Assembly: GCF_018156225.1 (NCBI RefSeq)
Contig: NZ_JAGTAR010000014.1
Location: 76,261 to 140,260 of the forward strand
DNA: 64,000 nucleotides
Direction: 5' to 3'
Source: Carboxylicivirga sediminis
Lineage (GTDB): Bacteria; Bacteroidota; Bacteroidia; Bacteroidales; Marinilabiliaceae
Shown here in pieces: positions 17,903 through 25,856 of the stretch. The translations under genes and the position numbers were made by a program. Numbering within the stretch: position 1 is the stretch's first letter; each line of letters starts with the position of its first letter. A model generated the notes under the pieces. It ran no database searches. It was not told the origin of the DNA and saw nothing but the letters and a program-made list of their open reading frames with translations.

Positions 17903-17930
17903 AAAGGGCTGCAATTTGCAGCCCTTTTAC
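17903..17930. terminator. Bidirectional terminator between convergent operons
   Basis: A perfect 11-bp stem AAAGGGCTGCA / TGCAGCCCTTT with a 3-nt loop lies 3 nt after the carrier stop and just before the end of ispE on the other strand. Confidence 0.88.
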
Positions 17931-17931
17931 T

Positions 17932-18747
17932 TTATAGCTTTTTTATCCAGGTAAAACAGGATGGCGGCATATTCAAAGAAGGTTCTGTCTTAAACAATCC
18001 AAAGACACTGGAGCCGCTACCGCTCATGCAGGCATAACTGGCGCCAGCTTCGTAGAGTTCCATTTTTATTTTACCAATCTCTGGATATTTAGCAAAAACT
18101 GATTGCTCAAAGTCGTTTTTAATATGGTGTTTCCATTGTTCGACCGGGAGCTGAATTAACTCGGTTAACGAATGCGATGAAGGAGTTGGAGTGATACCTC
18201 TGTACGCATCCGGCGTGGAAACGTGAATAGGTGGCTTTATAAGAGCAATGTAATAATCGCTCAAATCCAGTTCTACGTCTTGTAGTATATTGCCAATTCC
18301 AGTGGCATACGAAGGTTTATTTTTGATGAAAAAGGCACAGTCTGCACCTAGCTGGGCAGCCAGTTCTTGTAACTCTTCTTCGGTTACGTCCAGCTCAAAC
18401 TCTTTCTTTAGCAGGTTGAGCATAAAAGCCCCATCTGCCGAGCCGCCGCCCAGTCCGGCGCCAAAAGGAATCATCTTATGCAGATGAATATTAACAGGAG
18501 GAAGCTCATAGTTAGCCTTGAGCAACTCAAAGGCTTTAATACAAATATTCTCCTCTGGCTTAGCGTCAATGTCAATTCCTGACGAACTGAATAAGTATGG
18601 TTCTTTGCTTTCAGGATTATGCACCGTTTCAAGAGCATCAGTCAATGGTATTGGAAAGAAAATAGTTTCAAGGTTGTGGTAGCCATCAGGCCTTTTTTCA
18701 ACCACATTAAGGCCTATATTTATTTTAGCGTTGGGATAGCAAATCAT
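17932..18747 (-). CDS. ispE: 4-diphosphocytidyl-2-C-methyl-D-erythritol kinase
   Basis: This GHMP kinase of the non-mevalonate isoprenoid pathway phosphorylates CDP-methylerythritol. The ATG at 18747 (MICYPNAKINIGLNVVEKRP) matches the family start; the longer frame begins with TTG at 18768. The ATP-binding glycine loop is PFGAGLGGGSADGAFML, with the substrate Lys in NAKIN at the N-terminus and a C-terminal ACMSGSGSSVFGLF. About 271 residues, as expected. It stands alone on the minus strand. Confidence 0.95.
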   Translation of the reverse strand: MICYPNAKINIGLNVVEKRPDGYHNLETIFFPIPLTDALETVHNPESKEPYLFSSSGIDIDAKPEENICIKAFELLKANYELPPVNIHLHKMIPFGAGLGGGSADGAFMLNLLKKEFELDVTEEELQELAAQLGADCAFFIKNKPSYATGIGNILQDVELDLSDYYIALIKPPIHVSTPDAYRGITPTPSSHSLTELIQLPVEQWKHHIKNDFEQSVFAKYPEIGKIKMELYEAGASYACMSGSGSSVFGLFKTEPSLNMPPSCFTWIKKL

Positions 18748-18936
18748 ATTGTTGTTCTTTGATTGCAAAGTAACTATTTCTCTTTGTTTGAGAAAAAGTT
18801 AATAATCGAAATATTTTTGACGGTTAATTAAGGGCATTACTCAGCTTGTTACCCCTCTAAATACCCTGTAGCTAAGTAGTTTTGATCTGAAATCATATCA
18901 TTGAATAATTGAATATTATATCATAATTCAGATCTA

Positions 18937-20253
18937 ATGAAGGAAAATAAAAAGGAAATCACTTGTTGTTCTGAAGGACAGCAGGGTGATAAAAATGGAA
19001 TTCAAAGGAGAGATTTTCTAAAAAAAGGATTGCTTGGATTGACTGCTCTTACGATTGTTCCGCGACATGTGTTAGGCGGACCAGGTTACACGGCTCCGAG
19101 TGATCAAATTACCAAGGCCATCATTGGAATGGGAGGTATTGGTTATGGTCATCACCTTACAAGGGAAGGCCGCTTGGTTGCTATTTGTGATGTTGATCAG
19201 AATCATCTAAAAAGGGCAATTGATAAAGTTGGTAAAGGTATACCAGCTTATACCGATTTCAGGGATTTGTTACAGCAAAAAGATGTTGATGTAGTTCATA
19301 TTGCAACGCCTCCTCACTGGCATGGGATTATGTCGGTAATGGCAGCTGAAGCAGGTAAAGATATATGGTGTGAGAAACCCATGACCCGTACCATTGACGA
19401 GGGAATAAAAGTTGTTGAAGCTGTCAGGAAAAGTGGCAGTATGTTCCGCCTAAATACATGGTTTCGATTTAAAGATAATTTCTATGGATTAGGAACCACT
19501 GTTAAACCCCTTAAGAAGGCTATTGACAGTGGTGTATTAGGATGGCCGTTGAAAGTAACCATCAGTGGCGTTACCGGATATAACTGGAAGTTCTATTGGC
19601 AAGGTGAGCATAACCTGCCTCCACAACCAGTGCCGGAGACATTGGATTATAATATGTGGTTAGGACCAGCTCCGGCTAAACCCTATAATTCTCGCCGGGT
19701 ACATACTAAGTTCCGCGGTTATTGGGATTATGATGGTGGAGGTCTGGGTGATATGGGCCAGCATTATATTGATCCGGTGCAATACATTCTGGGTAAAGAT
19801 GACACCAGTCCGGTTAAGGTAGAGGTGGATGCTCCCCAGCAACACCCGGATGCAGTAGGTACCTGGCGAAAAATTACCTATACCTATGCTGATGGTTGCC
19901 AGATAATTCTGGATGGCGAAAACAAAGATCAGGATGCTGCATACATTGAAGGACCCAAAGGTAAGATATACAAAGGTTTTCGCTCAACCATTCCAAATTT
20001 GAAAGGTATCATTGATTCCATGCCTGATCCGGAGCCACAGATTACATCGTTCCATGAGTCGGTGCGCTCACGTAAAAAGTTCGCACTTAACGAAGAAAAC
20101 GGTCATCGCTCTTGTACTATTGTAAACATGGGAATAGTGGCATTACGACTTGGACGCACTTTACACTTTGATCCGGTAAAGCAGGAGTTCATTAATGACG
20201 ATGGAGCAAATCGTCTGTTGAATCAACCTATGCGTGGCAATTGGAGCATCTAA
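18937..20253 (+). CDS. Exported Gfo/Idh/MocA-family oxidoreductase
   Basis: The product has 438 residues. A twin-arginine type leader lies inside the N-terminus (RRDFLKKGLLGLTALTIVP, Arg24-Arg25), so it is probably exported folded with its cofactor. The Rossmann domain follows (AIIGMGGIGYGHH, VAICDVD), then HIATPPHWHG and the family motif CEKPMT (Glu146-Lys147-Pro148). The C-terminal half is the usual beta-sheet domain (GGGLGDMGQHYIDPVQYIL). Family members oxidise or reduce sugars with NAD(P). Its stop is 13 nt before a DUF1080 protein, which suggests it makes or handles a 3-keto sugar for that partner. Confidence 0.9.
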   Translation: MKENKKEITCCSEGQQGDKNGIQRRDFLKKGLLGLTALTIVPRHVLGGPGYTAPSDQITKAIIGMGGIGYGHHLTREGRLVAICDVDQNHLKRAIDKVGKGIPAYTDFRDLLQQKDVDVVHIATPPHWHGIMSVMAAEAGKDIWCEKPMTRTIDEGIKVVEAVRKSGSMFRLNTWFRFKDNFYGLGTTVKPLKKAIDSGVLGWPLKVTISGVTGYNWKFYWQGEHNLPPQPVPETLDYNMWLGPAPAKPYNSRRVHTKFRGYWDYDGGGLGDMGQHYIDPVQYILGKDDTSPVKVEVDAPQQHPDAVGTWRKITYTYADGCQIILDGENKDQDAAYIEGPKGKIYKGFRSTIPNLKGIIDSMPDPEPQITSFHESVRSRKKFALNEENGHRSCTIVNMGIVALRLGRTLHFDPVKQEFINDDGANRLLNQPMRGNWSI

Positions 20254-20266
20254 TCAACCTTAAACA

Positions 20267-23200
20267 ATGAATTTTATGTACTTAAATAAAAGAATACTTA
20301 ATCTTTTGTTGATGTTATTGGTGATAACATCAGCGCAATCTCAAATAAATCGAACTGTTGATACCAAGGTGGCCGACCTGCTGGTGCAGATGCCAGTCAA
20401 TAATATGGCTTATCGCGATAAGCTAATGAAAGACATGTTGCAGTTGGGACCTGATGTTCGTGAGTTAATTTGTCAGCAAATAGTGGAACCGGGCACAGGT
20501 GATGATACCAAAGCACGCTTCTCTGTTGAGAGTTACTCTAAATATATCAGCCAATCATTGGAGATGAATGCAGCCAAAGAATGGGAACGTCAGTTATTGA
20601 AAATGATTGAGGAGTCAACAAGCAACGAGGTGAAAGCCTTTTTTATTCGTCAACTGGAATTTGTCGGTTCTTCGGCCTGTATACATGCTCTAAGTAGCTA
20701 TTTAAGTGATGATGTGCTGAGGGAGCCAGCCATTAAAAGCATGCTATTATCCGATGCTTCTAGGTCGGCACAGTTCTTTTCCGAGTCCTTAAAAAATGCA
20801 GGAAACTCCGCTCAAAAAAGTTTGGTTAAAGCCCTGGGGCAATGTAATGATGCTGGCTATGCCAGTCAATTGGCAGGTTTATACCCGCAAGCAACAACCG
20901 AGCTTAAAACAGATATATTACGTGCTTTGGCAAGCATGCCGTGCGAAACTTCAGAAGAATTGATAATGCTGGAAGCGAAAGCAGCAAACTACAATCCTTC
21001 AGCGGACCAGGCGGTTTTTGCATTGCTGGACTATGTTGAGCAAATAGCATCAACAGACCCTAAAAAAGCTATGCAGATAGCAACAAAAATTAATAAAAAA
21101 ACATCGGCCGTGCAGGTTAAAACCGGTGCGTTGATGCTGATGTGTGAGCTGAGCGATATGGCTCAAACGAATGCTCTTCTCCTAGGTGCATTAAAGAGTA
21201 AGGATAAGGTTTATCGGGGAGCAGCCATTGAAGAAGCTATTCGACAGAAGACACCTTTGGAACCATGGGTGAAGCAAATGCAACGCAGTAAATCACCGGA
21301 AGTGCAAAAAGAAATTCTCTACCTGATATCGCAGACTGGAAAGGCAACTGATGCTCCATCTGTTGAGGTATTAGTCAACTCAAAGGATGCCGGTGTTCGT
21401 CAGGAGGCACTCATTTGCTATGCAACTCTGAATGGGGAAGAAGGTATTAATGTAATTCTTGATTTTCTGGCCAACCATACGGCTAAGGATGATGTGGAGG
21501 TAGCCAGGCAGGCGCTGTTATTAAGTGTTAGTAAAAACAATATTGAGCAGACTTTAACTATTTTTAATCAGGTTCCGGCAGCGGGACAAGCTGTGTTAAT
21601 CGACATTTGGGGTGCCAAACAGTATAAAGGTGCATTTGATAAGATGATGGATATAGTCAAAGATGGAGGTGAGCAAAGTAGTGTGGCATTACAAAACCTG
21701 GCGTCAGTTTCGGGAGAAAAGGATCTGGAAGCTTTATTAGCATTATTTCAAGGCGTAAAAGCATCTGAGGATTGTGAGCTAATTGCTAAAGCCATTGTTG
21801 CTGCTTATGAGCAAACGAAAGAGAAAGAGGTGGCAAAGAATAAGATATTTGAGGCGGCTAAGTCTGATGAGTTTAATAAGTTTATTCCGGTATACAGTGC
21901 GATAGGTGGCCAGGAAGCTGTTCAACTGGTGTATGAGGCTTATCAAAATGAGCACTCACCAGCAGCACTGGAAGCTTTGGTGCACTGGAGCGGAACAGCT
22001 GCATTGCCTGCTTTGTATTCCATTGTCGAAGGAGCGTCATCTGACAACACTTACAAAAAGGCATTCAGTGGCTATGTCAACAAAGTTACGTCATCGCAAT
22101 TGCCCAATGATCAAAAGCTGCTGTTAATGCGCAAGGTAATGCCGCTGGCAAAAGGGAATGCAGAGAAAAAGGAGGTACTGAATGCCTTGTCTTCGGTTAA
22201 GACCTATCTGACATTTATCTACTTGTCAACTTATCTGGATGATAGTGCCTTGAAAAATGATGCAGCCAATGCGTTGGTGAAAGTGGCTATGCATGATGCA
22301 GGCAAGCGAAATGGCTTGGATGGTGACATCATCAGGGATGGTTTAATGAAAGCCCTTCCGCTGATAACAGGTCCTGATAGCCAGTATTTAAAAATTGATA
22401 TTGAGACTTATCTGGCTTCTATGACGAATGATAAGGGCTATGTGTCAATGTTTAACGGGACAGACCTATGTGGCTGGCAAGGGTTTGTTGACAATCCGAT
22501 TAAGCTTAAGAAGTTATCATCCTATAAACATAGTCAGTTACAAAAGGAAGCCGATAAAAAAATGGCTGAGAACTGGTCGGTTAAGAATGGGCATATCGTG
22601 TTTAATGGTAAAGGCCATAATTTGTGTTCGGTGAAAGAATATAGTGACTTTGAAATGATAGTTGATTGGCGAATAACGAAGCATGGCGACAGTGGTATTT
22701 ATCTGCGAGGAACGCCTCAGGTGCAGGTATGGGATACTTCACGGGTTGATGTTGGGGCACAGGTTGGCTCTGGTGGACTGTACAATAACCAGAAACATGA
22801 AAGCAAGCCATTATTAGTGGCAGATAATCCAATTGGTGAATGGAATACCTTTAGGATTCGCATGGTTGGCGAACGCGTAACGGTTTACCTGAATGGATAT
22901 TTGGTAGTTGATAACGTGGTGATGGAAAATTACTGGGATCGTTCAATACCAATTTTTGCCTCCGGTCCAATTGAGTTGCAGGCTCATGGTACTGACCTGG
23001 CGTTTCGGGATGTGTATATTAAGGAGCTGGATGTAGCCGGTTTTAACCTGACTGATGAAGAAAAGGCTGATGGCTTTGTAGCCTTATTCAATGGTACCGA
23101 CCTGAATGGATGGGTTGGTAATAAAACGGATTACCTGGTTGAGAATAGCGAGATTGTAATAAAACCAAAGAATGGGGGACATGGTAATTTATACACCGAA

Positions 23201-23644
23201 AAGGAATATGCTGATTTTATTTACCGCTTTGAATTTAAGTTAACCCCTGGGGCCAATAATGGATTGGGTATCAGGGCGCCACTGGAAGGAGATGCAGCCT
23301 ATGTGGGTATGGAGTTGCAGATTCTGGATAACACGGCTCCTGTCTATGCCAAGCTGCAGCCTTACCAGTATCATGGTTCGGTTTATGGTGTTATAGCTGC
23401 CAAAAGAGGTTACTTAAAGCCTGTTGGAGAATGGAATACCGAAGAAGTGATTGTAAAAGGAAACAAAGTAAAAGTAATATTGAACGGTGAAGTAATTGTG
23501 GATGGTGATATTGCTGAAGCATCGGCCAATGGTACTTTGGATGGGAAAGATCATCCGGGACTTAAGCGTACAAAAGGGTATATTGGCTTTTTAGGCCATG
23601 GTTCTGAGGTCTTTTTTAGAAATATTAGAATTAAGGAGTTGTAG
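20267..23644 (+). CDS. Secreted HEAT-repeat protein with two DUF1080 (3-keto-disaccharide hydrolase) domains
   Basis: The product has 1125 residues with a signal peptide (LLLMLLVITSAQSQ). Residues ~30-700 are alpha-helical repeats of the HEAT type (many paired helices, e.g. QKEILYLISQTGKATDAPSV). Two DUF1080 domains follow: one from ~724 (YVSMFNGTDLCGWQGF to FRDVYIKEL) and one from ~934 (FVALFNGTDLNGW to FFRNIRIKEL). DUF1080 is known as a 3-keto-disaccharide hydrolase / sugar-binding jellyroll. The first domain has an inserted KLKKLSSYKHSQLQKEADKK segment; the second looks canonical. It is paired with the oxidoreductase 13 nt upstream, so both probably act on oxidised glycosides in the periplasm. 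A terminator follows. Confidence 0.88.
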   Translation: MNFMYLNKRILNLLLMLLVITSAQSQINRTVDTKVADLLVQMPVNNMAYRDKLMKDMLQLGPDVRELICQQIVEPGTGDDTKARFSVESYSKYISQSLEMNAAKEWERQLLKMIEESTSNEVKAFFIRQLEFVGSSACIHALSSYLSDDVLREPAIKSMLLSDASRSAQFFSESLKNAGNSAQKSLVKALGQCNDAGYASQLAGLYPQATTELKTDILRALASMPCETSEELIMLEAKAANYNPSADQAVFALLDYVEQIASTDPKKAMQIATKINKKTSAVQVKTGALMLMCELSDMAQTNALLLGALKSKDKVYRGAAIEEAIRQKTPLEPWVKQMQRSKSPEVQKEILYLISQTGKATDAPSVEVLVNSKDAGVRQEALICYATLNGEEGINVILDFLANHTAKDDVEVARQALLLSVSKNNIEQTLTIFNQVPAAGQAVLIDIWGAKQYKGAFDKMMDIVKDGGEQSSVALQNLASVSGEKDLEALLALFQGVKASEDCELIAKAIVAAYEQTKEKEVAKNKIFEAAKSDEFNKFIPVYSAIGGQEAVQLVYEAYQNEHSPAALEALVHWSGTAALPALYSIVEGASSDNTYKKAFSGYVNKVTSSQLPNDQKLLLMRKVMPLAKGNAEKKEVLNALSSVKTYLTFIYLSTYLDDSALKNDAANALVKVAMHDAGKRNGLDGDIIRDGLMKALPLITGPDSQYLKIDIETYLASMTNDKGYVSMFNGTDLCGWQGFVDNPIKLKKLSSYKHSQLQKEADKKMAENWSVKNGHIVFNGKGHNLCSVKEYSDFEMIVDWRITKHGDSGIYLRGTPQVQVWDTSRVDVGAQVGSGGLYNNQKHESKPLLVADNPIGEWNTFRIRMVGERVTVYLNGYLVVDNVVMENYWDRSIPIFASGPIELQAHGTDLAFRDVYIKELDVAGFNLTDEEKADGFVALFNGTDLNGWVGNKTDYLVENSEIVIKPKNGGHGNLYTEKEYADFIYRFEFKLTPGANNGLGIRAPLEGDAAYVGMELQILDNTAPVYAKLQPYQYHGSVYGVIAAKRGYLKPVGEWNTEEVIVKGNKVKVILNGEVIVDGDIAEASANGTLDGKDHPGLKRTKGYIGFLGHGSEVFFRNIRIKEL

Positions 23645-23662
23645 GATTAAATTAAAATGTGA

Positions 23663-23700
23663 AAGCTTCGCAGATGATAATTTCTGCGAGGCTTTTTAAT
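23663..23700 (+). terminator. Terminator after the DUF1080 gene
   Basis: The stem AAGCTTCGCAGA / TCTGCGAGGCTT (one G-T pair) is followed by a T-run. It lies 18 nt past the stop and between converging genes. Confidence 0.85.
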
Positions 23701-23713
23701 ATTATTCAGAAGT

Positions 23714-25216
23714 CTAAATGACTTTATCACCATCCCATTTTTTGACTTTTTCTTCGCGGTAGGCTAAAGTGGCCATCTGTGCTGTAATGCCTTCTTCAAA
23801 TGCGCGATCAATATTGCAACTGGTTGTTGAACCCGTTCTAATGGCATGTAACCATTCAGCTAAATGCAGGTGGGTAGTATCCATCATCTTACCATTATGT
23901 GTTGTGTACAATAATCCTCGTGAGGCAAAATATTTTTCAGTTGCCGAACTAATACCATCCAGTTTTAACGATTCAGCGTTGTTTAAGCAGATGGAGCTGT
24001 TGGGCTGTACCTGATTATCTTTTAGATATTTTTGATAGAGCCTGGAGCCCGGATCGACGTTTAAATTAATTTTTCCACCTATTTCAAGTGATGCATCGGT
24101 TCCCATAATCAGGCGTGGGCGGTTGGCGCTGTTAGCCTGCGATGCTGAGTACATCAGCGACATGCTCTTACTTGGATATTCCATCATGACCTGAAAAACG
24201 TCAGGTACTTCACGGTTGTCTTTCCAATGGTAGATACCTCCCGAAGCAGTTACTTTTTCGGGTATGCCCATTCCAAGTATTTGGTTAATACAGTCAAACT
24301 CGTGTGTTAGTAAGTCGCCGGCAAGACCGGTGCTGTATTCCCAAAACAAACGCCATCTGAAAAAGTGTTCTTTATTGAAAGGTATATTTCCATTGCGTAG
24401 AAATTGTTTCCAGTCCACATTTTGCTCGTTGGCTGATTCAGGAATATTGTAAAGCCACGCACCATTCTCTGAGTTACGGTTGGTTGAAGTTTCAACCAGA
24501 TTAACCTTTCCAAGCAGGCCGGCATCTACAATTTGTTTAGAACGGATGTAATTTTCCGTTTGCCTGTTTTGATGTCCCAATTGAAAGGTAATTCTGTTGT
24601 TAACCACCGCATCCCTTACCTTAAAAACATCTTCCAGATTATGCGTGAGGGCTTTTTCGCAATAAACATGCTTACCGGCTTTGGCGGCTTCAATTGTAAT
24701 GGGGGCATGCCATTGGTCACTTGTTGCAATCACAACGGCATCTACAGTATTGTCAGCAATCAATTGCTTATATGATGCATAGGTTTTAACAGCTGGCCTA
24801 TTGAATTTTTGGGTGCCATCCCTGTCAATGTTGGCCGCTGCCAATGCTGCTTTTTCGGCGCGTGGTTGGTAAAGATCGCAAATGGCAACAATTTCAACAT
24901 TAAGATCAGGTTGTTCATTAAAAAGCTGTTGCTGTTTCTCATTCATCTGATCAATGCTTTCAGGTGGCAAAAAGCCTAAAGCTTTCATTAAATAGCTGCC
25001 TCTGCTGCCTGTTCCAATAATTCCGATTCTTAGTTTTTTACCATCGTTAGAATACGGTGTTTGTTGTGCCGGTAATGGTAGTTTCTTTTCTAGAAAATGA
25101 ATAAATGGATTGTCATTTATATCAGGAGTATGTTTTAATTTATCTAAGAGCAGATAACCATAAGCTCCTAAAAAAGGAACTCCTACCAGCCCTTTAAGTA
25201 AATCTCGTCTCTTCAT
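23714..25216 (-). CDS. Exported Gfo/Idh/MocA-family oxidoreductase with EKA variant motif
   Basis: The product has 500 residues with a short twin-arginine leader at the very start (MKRRDLLKGLVGVPFLGAYG). The Rossmann fold is IGIIGTGSRGSYLM and VAICDLYQPR, followed by VIATSDQWHAPI. The usual EKP motif reads CEKALTHN here, so the Pro is replaced by Ala. The substrate domain holds GDLLTHEFDCINQILGMG. It is a different subfamily from the oxidoreductase at 18937 and is encoded on the opposite strand, downstream of a DoxX protein and a membrane regulator. It probably oxidises a sugar or glycoside in the periplasm. Confidence 0.88.
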   Translation of the reverse strand: MKRRDLLKGLVGVPFLGAYGYLLLDKLKHTPDINDNPFIHFLEKKLPLPAQQTPYSNDGKKLRIGIIGTGSRGSYLMKALGFLPPESIDQMNEKQQQLFNEQPDLNVEIVAICDLYQPRAEKAALAAANIDRDGTQKFNRPAVKTYASYKQLIADNTVDAVVIATSDQWHAPITIEAAKAGKHVYCEKALTHNLEDVFKVRDAVVNNRITFQLGHQNRQTENYIRSKQIVDAGLLGKVNLVETSTNRNSENGAWLYNIPESANEQNVDWKQFLRNGNIPFNKEHFFRWRLFWEYSTGLAGDLLTHEFDCINQILGMGIPEKVTASGGIYHWKDNREVPDVFQVMMEYPSKSMSLMYSASQANSANRPRLIMGTDASLEIGGKINLNVDPGSRLYQKYLKDNQVQPNSSICLNNAESLKLDGISSATEKYFASRGLLYTTHNGKMMDTTHLHLAEWLHAIRTGSTTSCNIDRAFEEGITAQMATLAYREEKVKKWDGDKVI

Positions 25217-25311
25217 GATTTGAATATTTTTAGGTCAAATAGAACTCGTAAATCGATTTTTAACTGAGCAATTAGAATCCGATTTATAGGTTCGTTTCAG
25301 CTTGAATTGGA

Positions 25312-25779
25312 TTAAGCATTAGGTTTGAAACGGAATCGATCGAGACCAAATTCCTTAGCAATGTTAAAGTGGAATAGCACCAGTAAAGCACAGGCTGTAA
25401 TCAAATTTTTATCTACTAACAGGTAATTACCTTCGGCATAACTATTGATTGATTCGCCCCAAGGTGGGTAAGCAAAGTAAAATAATGCCAGAATAATGAT
25501 GCCTGCGATTGTAAAAAAACGTTCGTATAAACCAATAAATAGAGCCAGTCCAATGAGCAATAGAGAACCGATTAAACTGTAATTGGTGAATTGCAGAATA
25601 GATTCGTTGGAGGCCATCCAATGATAAAAGGATTGTAGTGGTCCATTAGCCTGCAGGAGATACATTTTTGCTGTCCATCCCTCAGTGATAACTTTGTTTA
25701 AGCCCTCATGAAAAAATAACCAGCCAATAGCTATTCTTAATAAGGTTAAAGCAATTTTCTCTGATTTGTTATTCCTCAT
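25312..25779 (-). CDS. DoxX-family membrane protein
   Basis: The product has 155 residues and four predicted membrane helices. The N-terminal LLRIAIGWLFFHEGLNKVI and the central SLIGSLLLIGLALFIGLYERF are typical of DoxX proteins, which can be quinone-linked membrane redox subunits. Its position between a membrane regulator and an exported sugar oxidoreductase on the same strand makes electron transfer from that oxidoreductase to the quinone pool an attractive inference, but nothing in the sequence proves it. Confidence 0.82.
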   Translation of the reverse strand: MRNNKSEKIALTLLRIAIGWLFFHEGLNKVITEGWTAKMYLLQANGPLQSFYHWMASNESILQFTNYSLIGSLLLIGLALFIGLYERFFTIAGIIILALFYFAYPPWGESINSYAEGNYLLVDKNLITACALLVLFHFNIAKEFGLDRFRFKPNA

Positions 25780-25856
25780 CTCAATAATATTAAATATTGA
25801 CTAAGATGAGGTTTGAAGGATAAAAGGAAGGAGTAATGAATAGGGTAATTCCTTAA

